DNA of 64,000 nucleotides, taken from contig NC_003283.11 in assembly GCF_000002985.6 (NCBI RefSeq), positions 4,712,001 to 4,776,000 of the forward strand. Direction: 5' to 3'. The notes beneath the pieces were generated by a model. That model had not been told where the DNA came from. It did no database searches and saw nothing but the letters and a program-made list of their open reading frames with translations. The position numbers were made by a program, and so were the translations under genes. Position 1 is the stretch's first letter. Every line of letters starts with the position of its first letter. The stretch is from Caenorhabditis elegans. Its lineage: Eukaryota > Nematoda > Chromadorea > Rhabditida > Rhabditidae. Below, piece after piece: positions 1 through 12,776 of the stretch.

Positions 1-177
1 TTCGTACCTACTTCTATCTATATACCTACTTCAGCCTCTTTGCGATCCTTTAAGGTTTGCTTACCTACGATCCTACCTACCTTGTATCCCTTCATTTCTT
101 TGCCGCGTCCTTCATTTTCTAGGCTTCATGATTCAAAAAAAAAACTTACCAAAACGTATACTACAAAACTTTTTCAG
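1..177 (+). other. Intronic sequence of the first gene
   Basis: Ends in a good 3' splice site (TTTTTCAG at 170-177) feeding the first visible exon. The left part is a degenerate CTACCT-rich tract. No coding exon is seen here; upstream exons of the acyltransferase lie outside the window. Confidence 0.6.
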
Positions 178-2911
178 TTCCAAGCCGAGCGATCTTCATT
201 GAACATTTTCGTACATCTATGGTCATTATCTGTGGAAATGCAGTTTTATCTGCTCGTCCCATTTATCTTTTTTGGTCTACAACACTACAAAAAAGAAACT
301 TGCAAGCTCATGACAGTGTCAATAATCTCAATTTTTGGATTCGTCGGCTTTGCACTTGTCAATTCTGCATTTGCATTCAACTTTATGTTCCTCAGATTAT
401 GGCAGTTTTCCGCAGGATTTATTGCACTATTTTGGACGAAAAGTTTCCCATCTCAAGTGGCTAAAATATCAGAAAAATCCGAAAATTCTGATGTTAGTGA
501 AAACAAATTTCAAAAGTTCTGTTCAGTAAGCAAAGAAGACTCCGTGATGCTTGCACTGACAGTCATATCATTATGTGCATTACCTACAAAAATTGATGTT
601 TTGATTTCAAGGCCTATGGTAACTGCAGCCACTGCGTTTATTATTGCAGTCGAGTCCAAGGATAATCAGGTAATTTTCAACAAGAGAGTTTGTCTACAAA
701 ACAAGAGAGTTTGTCTTCAAAAAATGTCTTCAAAATTCGAGATCTTCAAAAATTCAAAAAAATTGAAATTGAAGTGCACCTCATAAGAATTATATAATTT
801 TCATAATGGAAAAAATATCGAAGTTGGATTTTTAGATAAACAATCTTCATTTAAAAGTCAATTTGTTTTTAAAAAGTGAAAATATTTTTTCATATTTCTA
901 TATCAATTTCTAATTTTAAATTTTGACAGAACATTTAGAAAAAAGGGTTTTTTTTTTAATATTCATAATTTTTTCCACTAAACACGGTAGTTTTTATTAC
1001 TACAATTTGCGGAAAAACTACTGAAAATTCAACTTTCAGATACCAGAACGAAAAATAAATATTTCCAGATTCTGGAATCCAGAACACTTTCCTATATTGG
1101 AGACATCTCTTATGTCATGTATCTTGTCCATTGGCCCATAATTTCAATTTTCATTGAAAGCACTCTGAAAAGTCACTTGTTTTGTATAAGTAAGTTATTT
1201 TTCACTACTTTTTTTTCTTAAATTTCAGAAATTTTCAGTGATAACCCTGGTGGCATCTATAATTCTTCATCATCTCTTCGAAAAGCAATATCTCCAAATG
1301 AACTGGAAGGGAGTTGTCCCATTGGTTCTTGTGCTGATACTTGGAAATGCTTACCTTCAGTACAGTATTAGAAATGACAAATTTTGGCAAATGTCTGTGC
1401 CAGATGAGATTCAGGATATTGTGGCACAAAATAAAGTGTTCTTCAATTACATTTGGAAAACAGAACCACAAATTGATGAGTGTATTGAGAAGGAACTTGT
1501 ACCGCCAAGCAACGAGATTTATGGGCAGTGCAGGTTTCCGGTAAGTTTTAATAGCAGTTTAGAGCACTCTTTTATTACAATGAATTTCAGCCGGGTAAAG
1601 GGAATATGTCAATATTAATGATTGGAAATAGTTATGTGATGAATCTTGGTGAACATATACGGGCACATTTTAACTATAACTACTCGGACTACAGATATAT
1701 TGCCATAAGTGGTAAGTGCAAAACTTTTGGAAAATTTGGCAATTTACGAAAACTTGGACTAAAAATTTCCAAATTTTTGAGAATTTTATTATGGTATTTG
1801 GTCAAGTTAGATTATTATTCCTTAAAAATACTTGAAATTTATCAGAAAAAAAGTGCGTATCTTTGGAAAATTTGGCAAAAAACTTGAAAATTTAAAAAAA
1901 AAAGGACTACACTACGTCCTAAACCTCTACGCGTATTGCTACTTTTTTAGCGAATTTTTTAAATAAACTATTTTTTTCAGAAGGCTACGCATTGTACACA
2001 GATTCTGCTCTTTCAAGCGGAGCTCTTGAAATTACTAGGCAACAAGTTGAAAAATACAAACCAGACGTTCTTCTTATTGTTGCTCGGTAAAATTTTCCAA
2101 CATTTCTTGTAGATTTATAGTAACATTTTCAGATTCTCAGCTGCTTTCAAGACAAAATATGAAGAAAATGATGGATATTTGCAGCAAATCAATGAGAATA
2201 TCGCATTCTATGAGAAGTTTGTGTTACTTTATAGCTTGGTTTCCAACTTCTAAAAAGTTTAGGTTCGTGAAAACCGTATACATATTGGATGCTCATCCAA
2301 TGTACCCACTAGGATTCCTTAATTTGTATCTCCATTACTTGATTCAAAAACCTGACGAGCTGGAGCATTTAAATCTGAATAAGAAGAAGGCTGAGAAAGA
2401 GATGAATTTTGTGAAAAAGAGGCTGAACATGATGAAATGCACAGAGTGCCATGTGAGTTCCATCAATTCTCTAATCTGCGAAACAATTTAGGGCATTTTT
2501 CTTAATTTTTTAACTGATTTTTTTTTAAATTTCGTAAAAAAATGTTTAAATATTTTCAAATACCCGCGTAAATCAGTAACTTACCGACAAAAACGCAACA
2601 AAAAAATTCCGATTAATTTTTAATTGTTTTGCGGTAAAATAATTTAAAATTGACGGAAATTTTTGTAAAAATAAGTCGTAACAGTTTACAAAAATATACT
2701 AATTTTAATATCCAAAATTTCCCACTAATCCTAAAATTTTCAGTTCTTCGATCTAAGCCACGTGTTCCTTGAAAACGACAAGTATCTAACTTTTGATAGA
2801 GACACTCAACTTTCCTACGTGGACAACAGTATACATCTGACATCGGCTGGTGTGAAGAAATGCGATCCCGTTTTCAAGAAGATGGCCGAAGAAATTATGA
2901 GCAAATTTTGA
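178..2911 (+). CDS. Acyltransferase-3 / SGNH family membrane O-acyltransferase, 5'-partial
   Basis: Integral-membrane acyl transfer enzyme of the large worm OAC family; the substrate is unknown. Visible exons: 178-669, 1069-1189, 1239-1540, 1591-1711, 1981-2086, 2133-2216, 2263-2452, 2744-2911 (527 codons). The first exon carries the acyltransferase-3 signature WSLSVEMQFY and several membrane segments (LLVPFIFFGL, a stretch around MTVSIISIFGF, and more). The next exon reads YVMYLVHWPI, the usual last-helix motif of this family. The C-terminal half looks like the extracytoplasmic SGNH domain: block I is MIGNSY (Asn where many hydrolases have Asp) and the last block is DNSIHLT, with the D..H pair. 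The N-terminus and any signal peptide lie outside the window. Family assignment is strong; the individual gene number is not known to me. Confidence 0.85.
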
Positions 2912-3424
2912 TATCAAACTTAATTTTAAAACTAATTTTCTCAAGGTTATTTATGTTGCCAAAATTTATTATTACGGTTTTTTAAGAGTGGAAAAATGAA
3001 TGTGAATTTTTTTAATGAGTGCTCAGGCAACAAACGAGACGGAAATTTCAGCAGCAAAAATGAAGAAATGAGACTTTTCAAGAAGCTTCTAAAAATGGGC
3101 AAACTTCTTGGAACTTTCAGAAATCTATCAAGGTTCTCTGGGCATTACTGGAAATTTCTGAAAATTTGTGGAAACTTTTGAAAGGTAAGGAAAAATAAGT
3201 GACTGCTAAATTTGTGTTTTGTTTAGAATATTTTTGTTGATTTTTGAAAAAATTTAGGTATCTTTGTATTGTGCACAGAGAGCTTAATACTTATGAATTA
3301 CTAGCTACAATTTAGGTATGCGAACTGGTTTTTTATATTATTGATTTTCCTGGCTCGCGTGATTAATATCAAATAATACCCAATAATCCTATAAACCACA
3401 ATTTATTTCTCAGATTTTCAAAAA
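2912..3424. other. Intergenic, convergent 3' ends
   Basis: AT-rich spacer between the convergent acyltransferase and prx-6 stop codons. It contains the minus-strand poly(A) signal of prx-6 and no convincing coding exon. Confidence 0.6.
3402..3407 (-). terminator. Poly(A) signal of prx-6
   Basis: TTTATT on the plus strand is AATAAA in the sense of prx-6, about 20 nt after its stop codon. Confidence 0.6.
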
Positions 3425-6400
3425 CTAATATTTAGTTTCATGAAACCTCTTCACACTTTCCAAAAGATGTCTCTGAGCAACCCGTATTGATTGATTTTCA
3501 GTCTTCCCGTCCTCAATACTTTGAATCGTTTCCACAATTGCAGCCATTCCAGCGTTAGAAATTATGGAGAATAGTTGTGCACCGGACATTTTTTCGTCAA
3601 CTTTACTTGCCTGAAAATGCAAAGTTTATTTTTAGTTGAAAAAAATTTTCTAACGCTTCAAAAAAAAGAACTCACAATTTCTCTCAAATCAACATCCTCT
3701 TCGAATCTCATTTTTCTTGAGACTGCTTCCAAAATCTTAGTCTTCGACTCTACATCTTCACCAGGCTTCACCTCAACCAGCTTATCAAATCTTCCAGGAG
3801 TCATTAGAGAATTATCCAGCAAATCTGGACGATTCGTAGCTCCCATTACAAAAACTTTAGTTAGTGGGGAGTTATGAAGTTTGTCTAGCTCCGCGAGCAG
3901 TTGAGATACAATTCTGTCAATGACCCCTCCAGAATCTCCATTCCTTCCGCGATTCGGAGCCAAACTGTCGATTTCGTCAAAGAAAATTACGCACGGAGAA
4001 GCTTGTTTAGCTCTTTCGAAGACTTTCCGCAGGTTCTCTTCACTTTGTCCCACGTATTTATTGAGAAGTTCTGGACCTTTAACTGATAAGAATGCAATTT
4101 TAAACTCCGTTGCCACTGCCTTAGCAATGAGAGTTTTTCCGCAACCAGGGGAGCCATAAAGTATAATTCCAGATCTTTTAAGAGCTCTTGAGCCAAATAA
4201 ATTTGTGCGGATACTTTCCAGGACGGTCTGTTTCGTCTCTTCGAGACCTCCAACATCTTCCCATCGTACATTTGGAATCTGCAATGAAAATGTGCAATTT
4301 GAAAATAAATTTAGATTTTTTCAAAGTTAAAATTAACTCTGAATTTTTTTTTCATAAATTTAACATATTTTTTTCTGGAAATTAAATAAAAGCAAAGTAT
4401 CGTCTGTGAGTATTTGTTCAAATTGCCAGAAACCAGTCTCCGAGAGTGATTTTCCAAATTCTTTTCAATTATTTTTTTCAATTTTGCAAATAAAAATACT
4501 GAATTATTTTTGAAAACAAATTTTTAAAAATTCCATAGATTTTCTAAACAACAATATTCTTTTTGATAAAAAGCACTACTCCCATAGAAAAAATGCTCAC
4601 CTTTGGTGCTCCAATAGCATCTGCAAAATTCGAATTCCTCTTATCAATCAAATCCTCATAAACTTTCTCTTCCTTCTCCTCGATTTTCACTTTCTTCCCA
4701 TTTTTCACGAGCTTTTCCAACTCTGCCAACGTAAACCCAGATGTCTTCTTTGCGACGTGATTTGCGAGTTTCTCGTTCAAATAATATTGAAGCCACGTTT
4801 TCCGATCATTTTCATCCATAAACTCTGCTGAAAAGGTGTAAAGCGCAAGGTTCTTTACGTTGGCGGGCATGGAGGACATCGTATCCGTGTTGCACGAGAA
4901 TATGACTGTGATTTTGGATGGTTCAGATAATTTCTGTTCCATGTACTGTAAGATACGGCGGTCTGAAATTAAGTTGAATTGTAAACGAAAGGTAAAATGT
5001 TTTTGAAACATTGAAAGTTTGGAAATTTTGTATGAAAGTTTGGCATTGATTTTTTCGTATTTTTTTAAATAGTACAATGTGATGAAAAAAAAAAGGTTTT
5101 CTAAATTTTTCAATACAAAATTTCTAAAATTTTCATTAAAACATTTTTGACTTCCTGATGTCCGAGGTAAAATTGTGTTGGGGTACTGTAAAAGTACTGT
5201 AGTTTTTCTAGAAACTTCTGTGAATTTTTGAAAAGCTAACTATTAGGAAGACTTGAAAAATTAAAAATTAAAAACTTCTAGAAGGAACTGGAATATTCTG
5301 GAAAATTTGAAAAGGTTAAAAAAGTTCGAGCAATTTCTAAATACTACTAGGAAATTTGAGAAACTTCTGGATGGCAGATGAAATTTCTAGAAAACTTTGC
5401 CACAATTTGGAGAGTTTGATGGTAAATTTCAGCAAAATCCGCTTTGAAAAACAAAATATAGTAGAAAAATTCAAGAAAAAAAGCTTTGAGCTTCTGCTAA
5501 ATTCATTCTGAAAAAAACCTTGCAATTTCTAGATTTTTGTAGAAACTTTTTCAAATTTTTTGAGAAAATTGTGGACTAAAAAAGGTGGTAAATTTGCCAC
5601 CCCTTTTTAAAACTCACCTAATGCATTAAATTGATCAATAGCCAGAACATTTGAATTTCTGATGAACAATACGCAGTTCTGAAGTAACTTTGCTTTTTCC
5701 CACCACGACGTCCACTTTGCCTCCGACGTCGACGCATTCTCACAGACCATCTCATATCCATCAACTTCGAAAAAGTTCCGATGAGTTTCAGAAGCAAAAA
5801 CTCGACTCATCAGTCGTTTGCCGGATCCAGAAGCGCCGGTTACTAACAGAACTAGAGCCTTTTTCGAGATAGTTTTCTGGGCCGAGTAGATTTGAGTCAT
5901 TCGGAAAACAGTGGTTCTCATGGAGGATGTCAATGAGTTTTTGAGTAAAAAGTTTGAGAAAGGAAGTGATTGGGAAACGGCAGAAGTTTCATAGACAGCT
6001 GTTGAGGAATCCATGATGCAAGGTGAACTGGAGACATCCAATTTATAGAATAGGTGAGTTGTCTTGTCAGTGTAGGCGTTGTAGTTTGTAATTCGGATGA
6101 CGTCATTCTTGTAGAACACACTGGAACAAAGGATTTTTGGAAGATCAGGTAACCTTATATTTTAGTGTTTGATTCAATTTCAAAAATTGGAAAAATTATA
6201 GAAAGTGTTTTTAGAAAAAAATAATTCCGGCAACTTTTCGGCAACCGGCATCAAAGTTCCCAAAGAAGTGTGGCAATATTTTTGTTCAACTGAACCTTCA
6301 AAGGATTTTTGAAAAAAAAGCGCTTTTTTCATTGGCAATTATATTTTTGCATCTTTCAGACCAGGGGTGGGCAGCAAACTATTTTTTCCGGCAAATCGGC

Positions 6401-8039
6401 AACTTGCCGGAATTTTAAATTTCCTGCAAATCGGTGAATTGCCGGAATTTTATATTTCCTGCATATCGGCAAATTGTCGGAATTGAATATTTCCGACAAA
6501 CCGGCAAATCGCCAAATTGCCGGAATTGAAAATGTTCGGCAAATCGCAAAATTGCCGGAATTGTAAATTTCCGGCAAATCGGCAAATCGACAAATTGTGG
6601 TTTTGGACATTTTCTTTGGAAATTTTAGGATTTCAATTTTAATCGGCAAAATTTTACGCAACCTATAAATTTTCTCACATTTATGTCGAAAAGTAAGCAA
6701 ATTCTATGAAAATATTTAAAGGAAACGGGAGACTTTTTTAAAGACACAGTTTTAAGGGTTTCCGTCTTATAAAAAATCCATCTAAACATTTCCGGCAAGT
6801 CTGGTATCCGGCAAATGGCAAATCGGCAATTTGCCAAAAAAAAATTTCAGCGAATTGCCTTATTTTCCGGTAAATTGGCAAATTTGTCGCCAAAAAAATT
6901 TCTGAGGTTTCAGCCTATTTTACTTGAAAACTCACTTCGCACTCTTCAAAATTTGTTTCAAATGATGCTTCTCCAATCTTATATTCTTGGCAACACTCGG
7001 TTGTCTCATCAAGGATAACTTTGCATCTTCTGAAATCGGAATTGGTGTCTCGTGAAATTTGAAGTTAGGAGTGATGTTCTGAAAAAAGTTAAAAGAAAAG
7101 GTATTTAATATTAGTTAAGCTTACATCAACCGCAACATTTTTTACTAAATCCGGTCCAAAGAGGTTAAAAACATCGCATCTGGATATCCTAAGGCTTCCT
7201 ATTTTTACAGAAGTGGAAGTCTGAACCTTCATAACTCGTTCGATATTTGAAGATTTTCCGTGATCAGTGGTAATTGTGAAGGAGGTTTTGACGAGCTGAG
7301 AATCCAGAATCCCTAGAGACCAACATGTTACAGGATGGATGGAGAGGGTACTGAAATACGAATGTTGAATTTTTAAAACGAAACTATAATTTGTGATGAT
7401 TTTTTTCTCAAATTTATTCAAATAACTTCAAAATGACATTTTAAAAAAATTGAAAAACTGTGATTTTTTTTTGGAAAAAACGAAAATTGGCCAATTTTTT
7501 TTTCAAAATCTGATCAATATATGATCAGTAAAAAAATGAGCAAAACCACAATTTGCCGAACAGTTTTTTGCAAATCGGCAAATTGCCGGAAATTTTCAAT
7601 TCCGGCAATTTGCCGATTTGCCGGAAATTTACAATTCCGGCAATTTGCCAGAAATTTACAATTCCGGCAATTTGCGGATTTGCCGGAAATTTAAAATTCT
7701 GGCAATTTGGCGATTTGCCGGAAATTTCAAATTCTGGCGATTTGCCGATTTGCCGGAAATTTACAATTTCGGCAATCTGCCGATTTGCCAGAAATTTACA
7801 ATTCCGGCAATTCGCCGATTTGCCGGTAATTTTCAATTCCGGCAATCTGCCGATTTGCCGGAAATTTGATCTATAGTTAAATTTTAAAAAAAAACTCACT
7901 TTATGCTTGCTCCACTCTGATCTACCACAATTTTCAATTCAACTTCCTCATTCCACAATAATTTTCGAATCCTTTTAGCTTCATTTTTAGAAAATAAAAT
8001 TCTAAAATAAAATTTGAAAAATTCTTCTCTGCATACCAT
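3425..8039 (-). CDS. prx-6: Peroxisomal AAA ATPase PEX6 orthologue (PRX-6)
   Basis: Type II AAA+ ATPase that with PEX1 extracts the import receptor PEX5 from the peroxisomal membrane. Exons in transcript order: 8039-7900, 7350-7125, 7078-6936, 6120-5618, 4962-4601, 4278-3676, 3610-3425; 720 codons. The D1 ring (about residues 240-400) has a degenerate Walker A, GASGSGKR near residue 265, and a Walker B lacking the acidic pair ([10 protein letters not shown]). The D2 ring is canonical: WEDVGGL, Walker A GSPGCGKT near 500, Walker B VIFFDEID near 560, and the [23 protein letters not shown]. This inactive-D1/active-D2 layout and the second-domain sequence point to PEX6 rather than PEX1 or p97. 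The start is the first Met of the only open exon after the divergent promoter region. Introns 1 and 3 hold TTTGCCGG repeats. Linkage to tig-2 and b561 genes supports the C. elegans name. Confidence 0.93.
6361..6905. repeat. TTTGCCGG-family repeat (prx-6 intron)
   Basis: Many degenerate copies of a GGCAAATCGGCAAATTGCCGG-like unit. The left edge reads CAGGGGTGGGCAGCAAA, and a unique-looking core with AAATCC/CCGTCTTAT blocks is shared with the copies near 10.1, 35.3 and 60.4 kb. Confined to an intron. Confidence 0.8.
7545..7870. repeat. TTTGCCGG-family tandem repeat (prx-6 intron)
   Basis: About ten tandem degenerate units of GCCGGAAATTTNCAATTCCGGCAA type, each itself partly palindromic. Long spurious reading frames on both strands are a by-product. 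Confidence 0.85.
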
Positions 8040-10610
8040 CACTGAATCCTCAAAGTAGAATAAATCAATTTACAAAGTATTTAGAATACCCCCCAAAAAT
8101 GGAGACTACACTTTGGCCACTGTTTTGATATGGCAACGTGTGTTGTAGAATGTCTGCGTCTCTTGCCTCTCGTTGCAGTTAGAATTAGATAAGGAAAAGG
8201 TTTTATGTAGTGTAAAGATTATGGATTAGTGGTTAGGAATAATGGTGATCAGGGGAAAAATGTGTTTGAAAAAAAATTTTAACATTTAGTTTTCACAATA
8301 CCGTACTTTTCGGACGGAACTTTTTAAAATGTTTTAATTTTTTTAATTTTTGAAATTTTTAATAATTTTTAAGGATTGAATAGTTTTGAATTTTCGCGCA
8401 TATGAGCTACCTAGTTTTGGCATTTTTCATTTTACCAATTTTTTCAGCATTTTTCTCTGTTTTATGATTCAAAACACAGCTTCTCAAATTTTCAGGTATT
8501 TGAACTTTTTTTTTTAATTTGAAAAAGAAAACTAATACAAAATTTAATTTTTTTTCAATTAAAATAAAAGATGCAAAAATTTAGGAAAAATTTGTAACAT
8601 TTTTTTACTCACAGACAAAAACTCTACATTTTTAATATTTAATTTCGTCTCAAATTGATAAGTAAATTTTCAAAATTTATCTTAATTTTTCGTTAATTTG
8701 TTTTCTACTTTTTGGCAAACTCTTGGCTATAAATTCCATATAAACTTCTTGTGAATTTTCCGGAAACTGTTGTGACTTGAGCTACTCGAGTTTGACAAAA
8801 CACATGGTACATAGTTTTTAAGACAATAATATTCAAAAAAATATGCTTATTAAATTTTCTCAAAACATGTTTTTTTTCTAGGTTCAATATTTGTTTAGCC
8901 GGTTATCATTTCCAACATTCCAGCCGGTGGAGACCAACAGCACCACACCCAAAAAACAATTCGAAGTTTTCTTCAGGTTACGATTGTCTTTTGCTCACTA
9001 GCAATAATTGTGCATTTATGAATGTATTTAAGAAAGAGAGTGTGTATGTATCAATGTATGTGTGTATGTGTGTAAATGTATGCTGTAAAAAAGATAAGCA
9101 ACAAAGAGAGAGAGCAACATTCTCCTCTACGACCCATATACACAAATTCCTACTTTTTCTCCTTATCATCTAACTCTTTTTGTGTAAGGTTGGCAGTCTT
9201 TTCATTTGATTTTGGCACTGGTTTTCAGTTTTTTGGCATTTCACTGAAACTGTAGATTCATTTCAATCAACTTGTTGTTTTTTTCTCAGTTTCTTGTTTA
9301 CCTTGATATCTGAACCTATAGAAAAACCTATTTCCAACGGTACAGTTTGTTTGAATATTTTTAAAAGCCCTCAAAAAACCAGATTTCACAACCTGACTTT
9401 TCAAAAAAGATTAGAAAAAAAAACATGTTCCAAAAAAATAAGCATAAAAGGTGAACTTGGGAAGTTCTGTTAAAAAATTAATTCAAATTTCAAATTGAGT
9501 CCGGCTAATCCAGAAATTTGTTTTATAAATTCGGTTTATTGAGAATGAGTATTGATTTTTTTTCCAATAAATAACATTTGTACCGGCCATAATTCTATGT
9601 GGAACCGGTTTTTTATTGTAAATAATTAATTAGGCTTGTTTCAATTTTTAATCGGTAAAAACACGTTTTTATGAGCCACTACTTTTAGCAAAAATTTTTA
9701 AAAATTGCTTTTCTCTTTTTATATTTTTCAAATCTAAAATGTTGGCAACAGCGTCAATATATATATTTTTTAATCTGATTGTGAACATAAAATAGCACAG
9801 GAAAGAATTTCTAACTTGTTTTATCAAAACTGATCGGAAAATTATTTTAAAATTTCATTAACCTTAAAAAATTTGATAAATCAAAAGTTGTCAAAAATTA
9901 GTGAAAACTCATTTTTCAGTTAACGATTTTGAATACCGGCAAAAAAGTGTTTGTCTAAATGTGTATAGTTTTTCTACAATTTTTATAGAAAATTTTTGTC
10001 AAATTGTGGTTTTGCACATTTTTTTTTGGAAATTTCAGAATTTCAATTTTAATCGGCAAAACTGCACGCATCCTGTGACCGTTCCTACATCTTTTTTGAA
10101 AAGTAAGCAAATTCCATGAAAATGTCTAAAGAAAAAGGGGAAAAATTTCAAAAAGGCACAGTTTTAAATGTTTCCGTCTAATAAAAAATTCCTCTAATAG
10201 AAAAATCTAATAGTCTATAAAAAATTTAAACCGTCTAATAAAAAAACCCAAACATTTGCGCAAGTCTGATATCCGGCAGACGGCAAATCGACAGACCGGC
10301 AACTTGCCGGGATTGAAAACTTCCGGCAAACCGTCAATTTGCCAATTTGCCGAATTCATCGAAAAAAAAAGTGTGCCAACCCGCAATTGCAGCCCAACAC
10401 TGATTTGCAGTAAAAATCCCGACAAGTGACAGCCCAATTTAAAATGATTCACTCTGATTTTCGAAACTTCAATGGAATGTGGGTGTTTCACAGTATTGAG
10501 TCACGTTCTCTAACCTCCTGTGTTATCAATTGGCGGAATTATTCTCGCTTTAAAATTTCGTTTTGCACACCTTTTTTCTTTTACTACTATAATTTTTCTA
10601 TAATTTTGGA
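8040..10610. other. Divergent intergenic region prx-6 / cytochrome b561
   Basis: Holds the promoters of both flanking genes. Mostly A/T-rich with a GT/TG-rich run near 9040-9085 and a TTTGCCGG-family repeat near the right end. No exon with plausible splice sites was seen. Confidence 0.55.
9985..10365. repeat. TTTGCCGG-family repeat
   Basis: Contains the conserved core seen at 6.6, 35.3 and 60.4 kb (TTGTGGTTTTGCACATTTTT, then a CCGTCTAATAAAAAATCC-like block) followed by GCCGGAA units. Confidence 0.75.
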
Positions 10611-10619
10611 TATTTTCAG
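10611..10619 (+). promoter_or_regulatory. SL trans-splice acceptor
   Basis: TATTTTCAG abuts the ATG with no intervening base, the arrangement expected for SL1 trans-splicing with a zero-length native 5' UTR. This decides the start codon. Confidence 0.65.
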
Positions 10620-12420
10620 ATGTCTTCAGACTCTCGACTCGGCAATGCTCGGTCTTTCAACAGGTTTGACATAATTCTTTCAATAACTCATTTCGTCGGT
10701 TTCATCACAATCTGTCTCAATGGATATTTCCTGAACACATTCAAAAATGGTCTTGCGTGGCCTTCAAAAGTCAAAAACGGAGATAATAAGGCACTGGGGA
10801 AACGTGGCGATCAACTGCACGCGTTTCTGATGATTTTAGCATTTATTTATTTTCAAGGAGAAGCTTTGTTGGCATATCGATTGTACCGGTATGACGCGAA
10901 GATTATTTCAAAACTACTTCACACAGCTCTACATATTATTGCAATTGGGCTAGGAATTACTGCATTGACTGTGATTATAATGAGTACTAATAACGCAGGT
11001 GTACGTTTGGATTAGTTCAATTTTAATGCTAAAAGTTAATTTTTCAGTGGAATAATTTTACAAGTGTTCACAGTTGGATTGGAATTTGTCTGCTTTCGGT
11101 TTATCTGGTTCAGGTTAGTAGGTTTTGTAATGTTTAATAACTTTAAATTTTGTTGCCCAAAAGCACAAAAAACCGTTAATATACCAAATTCAGTTGCAAA
11201 AAAATAAAAGAATTTTTCTCGATTTTGTTTTTAAGTTAAAAAAACTAATTTTCTTAAAACTAATTTATTTAATTCCCGAGCAAATATATGACCCGATTTT
11301 GAAGTTTTTAAGCTATATTTGTAGGTCTCTCTTTGTTTAGTAATTTGAAACATAATTTGTCCAATTTTCAGAATTTTTTTTCACAAAAAAAAACATTTTA
11401 TTCCAATTTTAAAGTTTCATCGATTTATTTCGGGTTATCAAGTTTTCATTAACGAAAAATATCTGAAAAGTTTTGTAAGGCGCTTCTGTGCCTTCGTAAA
11501 AGTTTATACACAAGTTGTTTCAAATTTAGTGGTTTTAATTAATTTGCATATTTGTAAAAATTTTAATTTATAACTGTAAAATTAAGGAAACAATTTTAAA
11601 AACATTTGTAGAATGTATGGAATTTTTTCTAATCATTTAAAAAAGTTTTGAAATTCAATTTTTCCTAAAATTGTTGAAAAAAACTAAAAATTGACTGTGT
11701 CCCCAATTAATTTCAAAACAATCAAATTCCGTTTTTTACTAACTGTTTATTTTATTTTTGCACGTAGCGTCAGAGTGTCTTATTTCGACTAGATCTACGT
11801 AGATCTACAAAAAATGCGGGAGAAGAGACGCAGAGTTCTCAACTGACTTCGCATGGTTAAGAACGTGCTGACGTCACATTTTTTGGGCTAAAAATTCCCG
11901 CATTTTTTTTTGTAGATCAACCCGTAATGGAACATCCTGGCACCACGTTTTTTTTGAATAAACACAATGAAAATAAATTTCCAATTGATAAGAAAAAAGG
12001 CCAACATTTCAATATAAATTCATCCAGTTCTCCTTTGGATTTCTGACATATCTGTGCCCATGCTCGCCTGGAAAATACCGAGCTCGCCTGATGCCAATTC
12101 ATCGAGCAGTTGGTGTTGGCTGTTTTATTGTTGCATGTGTACAATGCTGTCTTGGATATGGAAATATTCTTTTGGAAGATCAGCCGTAAGTTGAGCGCTG
12201 GTATTTTAATTGTCGTGAATTAATTGTCAGAATCAGTATCTATTAATCATAATTTTTGCAATATTTCAGAGGCTGCTTCTCGGATCTTTCTTGTAAAAAT
12301 CGAATCGAATATGTTGGAGCGTTCAGTGTCATGTTCATTATTCTCTACACTCTACTTGTGTTAGCGTTGATCATTCCAGTGCCGTGGAGAAGAGAAAAAA
12401 CTCCAGATGAGCTAAAGTAA
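10620..12420 (+). CDS. Cytochrome b561 family transmembrane protein (copy 1)
   Basis: Six-helix di-haem membrane protein that passes electrons from cytosolic ascorbate across a membrane to a ferric or monodehydroascorbate acceptor. Exons: 10620-11000, 11048-11113, 12028-12185, 12270-12420; 251 codons. Histidines sit where b561 haem ligands are expected: QLHAF (67), LLHTALH (101/105), SVHSW (135) and PIHRAVG (174), each inside or at the edge of a hydrophobic segment. The C-terminal cysteine pair (CFSDLSC) is shared with the next gene. Intron 2 is long because it carries a CACGTG-ended MITE. The gene lies 356 bp upstream of a same-strand paralogue, a local tandem duplication. The physiological substrate is not shown by the sequence. 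Confidence 0.92.
11761..11949. mobile_element. MITE, CACGTGGTGTC family, copy 1
   Basis: Roughly 185 bp element with complementary wings: GTCAGAGTGTC, then AGATCTACGTAGATCT and AAAATGCGGGAGAAGAG, a central TGACGTCA, then the inverted wing. The ends are mutated (CACGTAG...CACCACGTT) and flanked by TTTTTG/TTTTTT-like 6-mers. It lies inside the second intron of the b561 gene. Confidence 0.85.
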
Positions 12421-12776
12421 TTTATTTTTGTCTTTTATTATATTCCCATATTTCCAAATGATCATCATGTTCTTTCTATCAAGTCACTACTTTGCACAGA
12501 TCCAAAAGCTTTATCCGATAAAAATATGTTTCAAAATCAAAATAAAATTATTTTATGTTGTGCCACAAACTTTGTAATAAAATATTTGAAATTCCTAACT
12601 GCCTACCTACCTGCCTGCCTTGGCTCTTTTATTAGGTGTTTGTACCAAGCACCTTTATGAAAATGAGTCACTTTTGTTATCATTTCCGCCTGTTTTTTTT
12701 CTCATTCAAAACTCAAACAGACTATATTACCACCACATATTTCACACTACTCAACTCATTCATTTCAACTAAAATA
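12421..12776. other. Intergenic between b561 paralogues
   Basis: Two AATAAA signals for the upstream gene (12541-12546 and near 12577), then the short promoter and 5' UTR of the second copy. No other gene is seen. Confidence 0.6.

Noticed and set aside
7525-7899. Opposed open frames rich in Cys, Arg and Phe ([15 protein letters not shown]-like), also at 15.5, 25.4, 28.1 and 60.2 kb
   Set aside because: They recur only in TTTGCCGG repeats, on both strands and in several frames, and lie inside introns of real genes.
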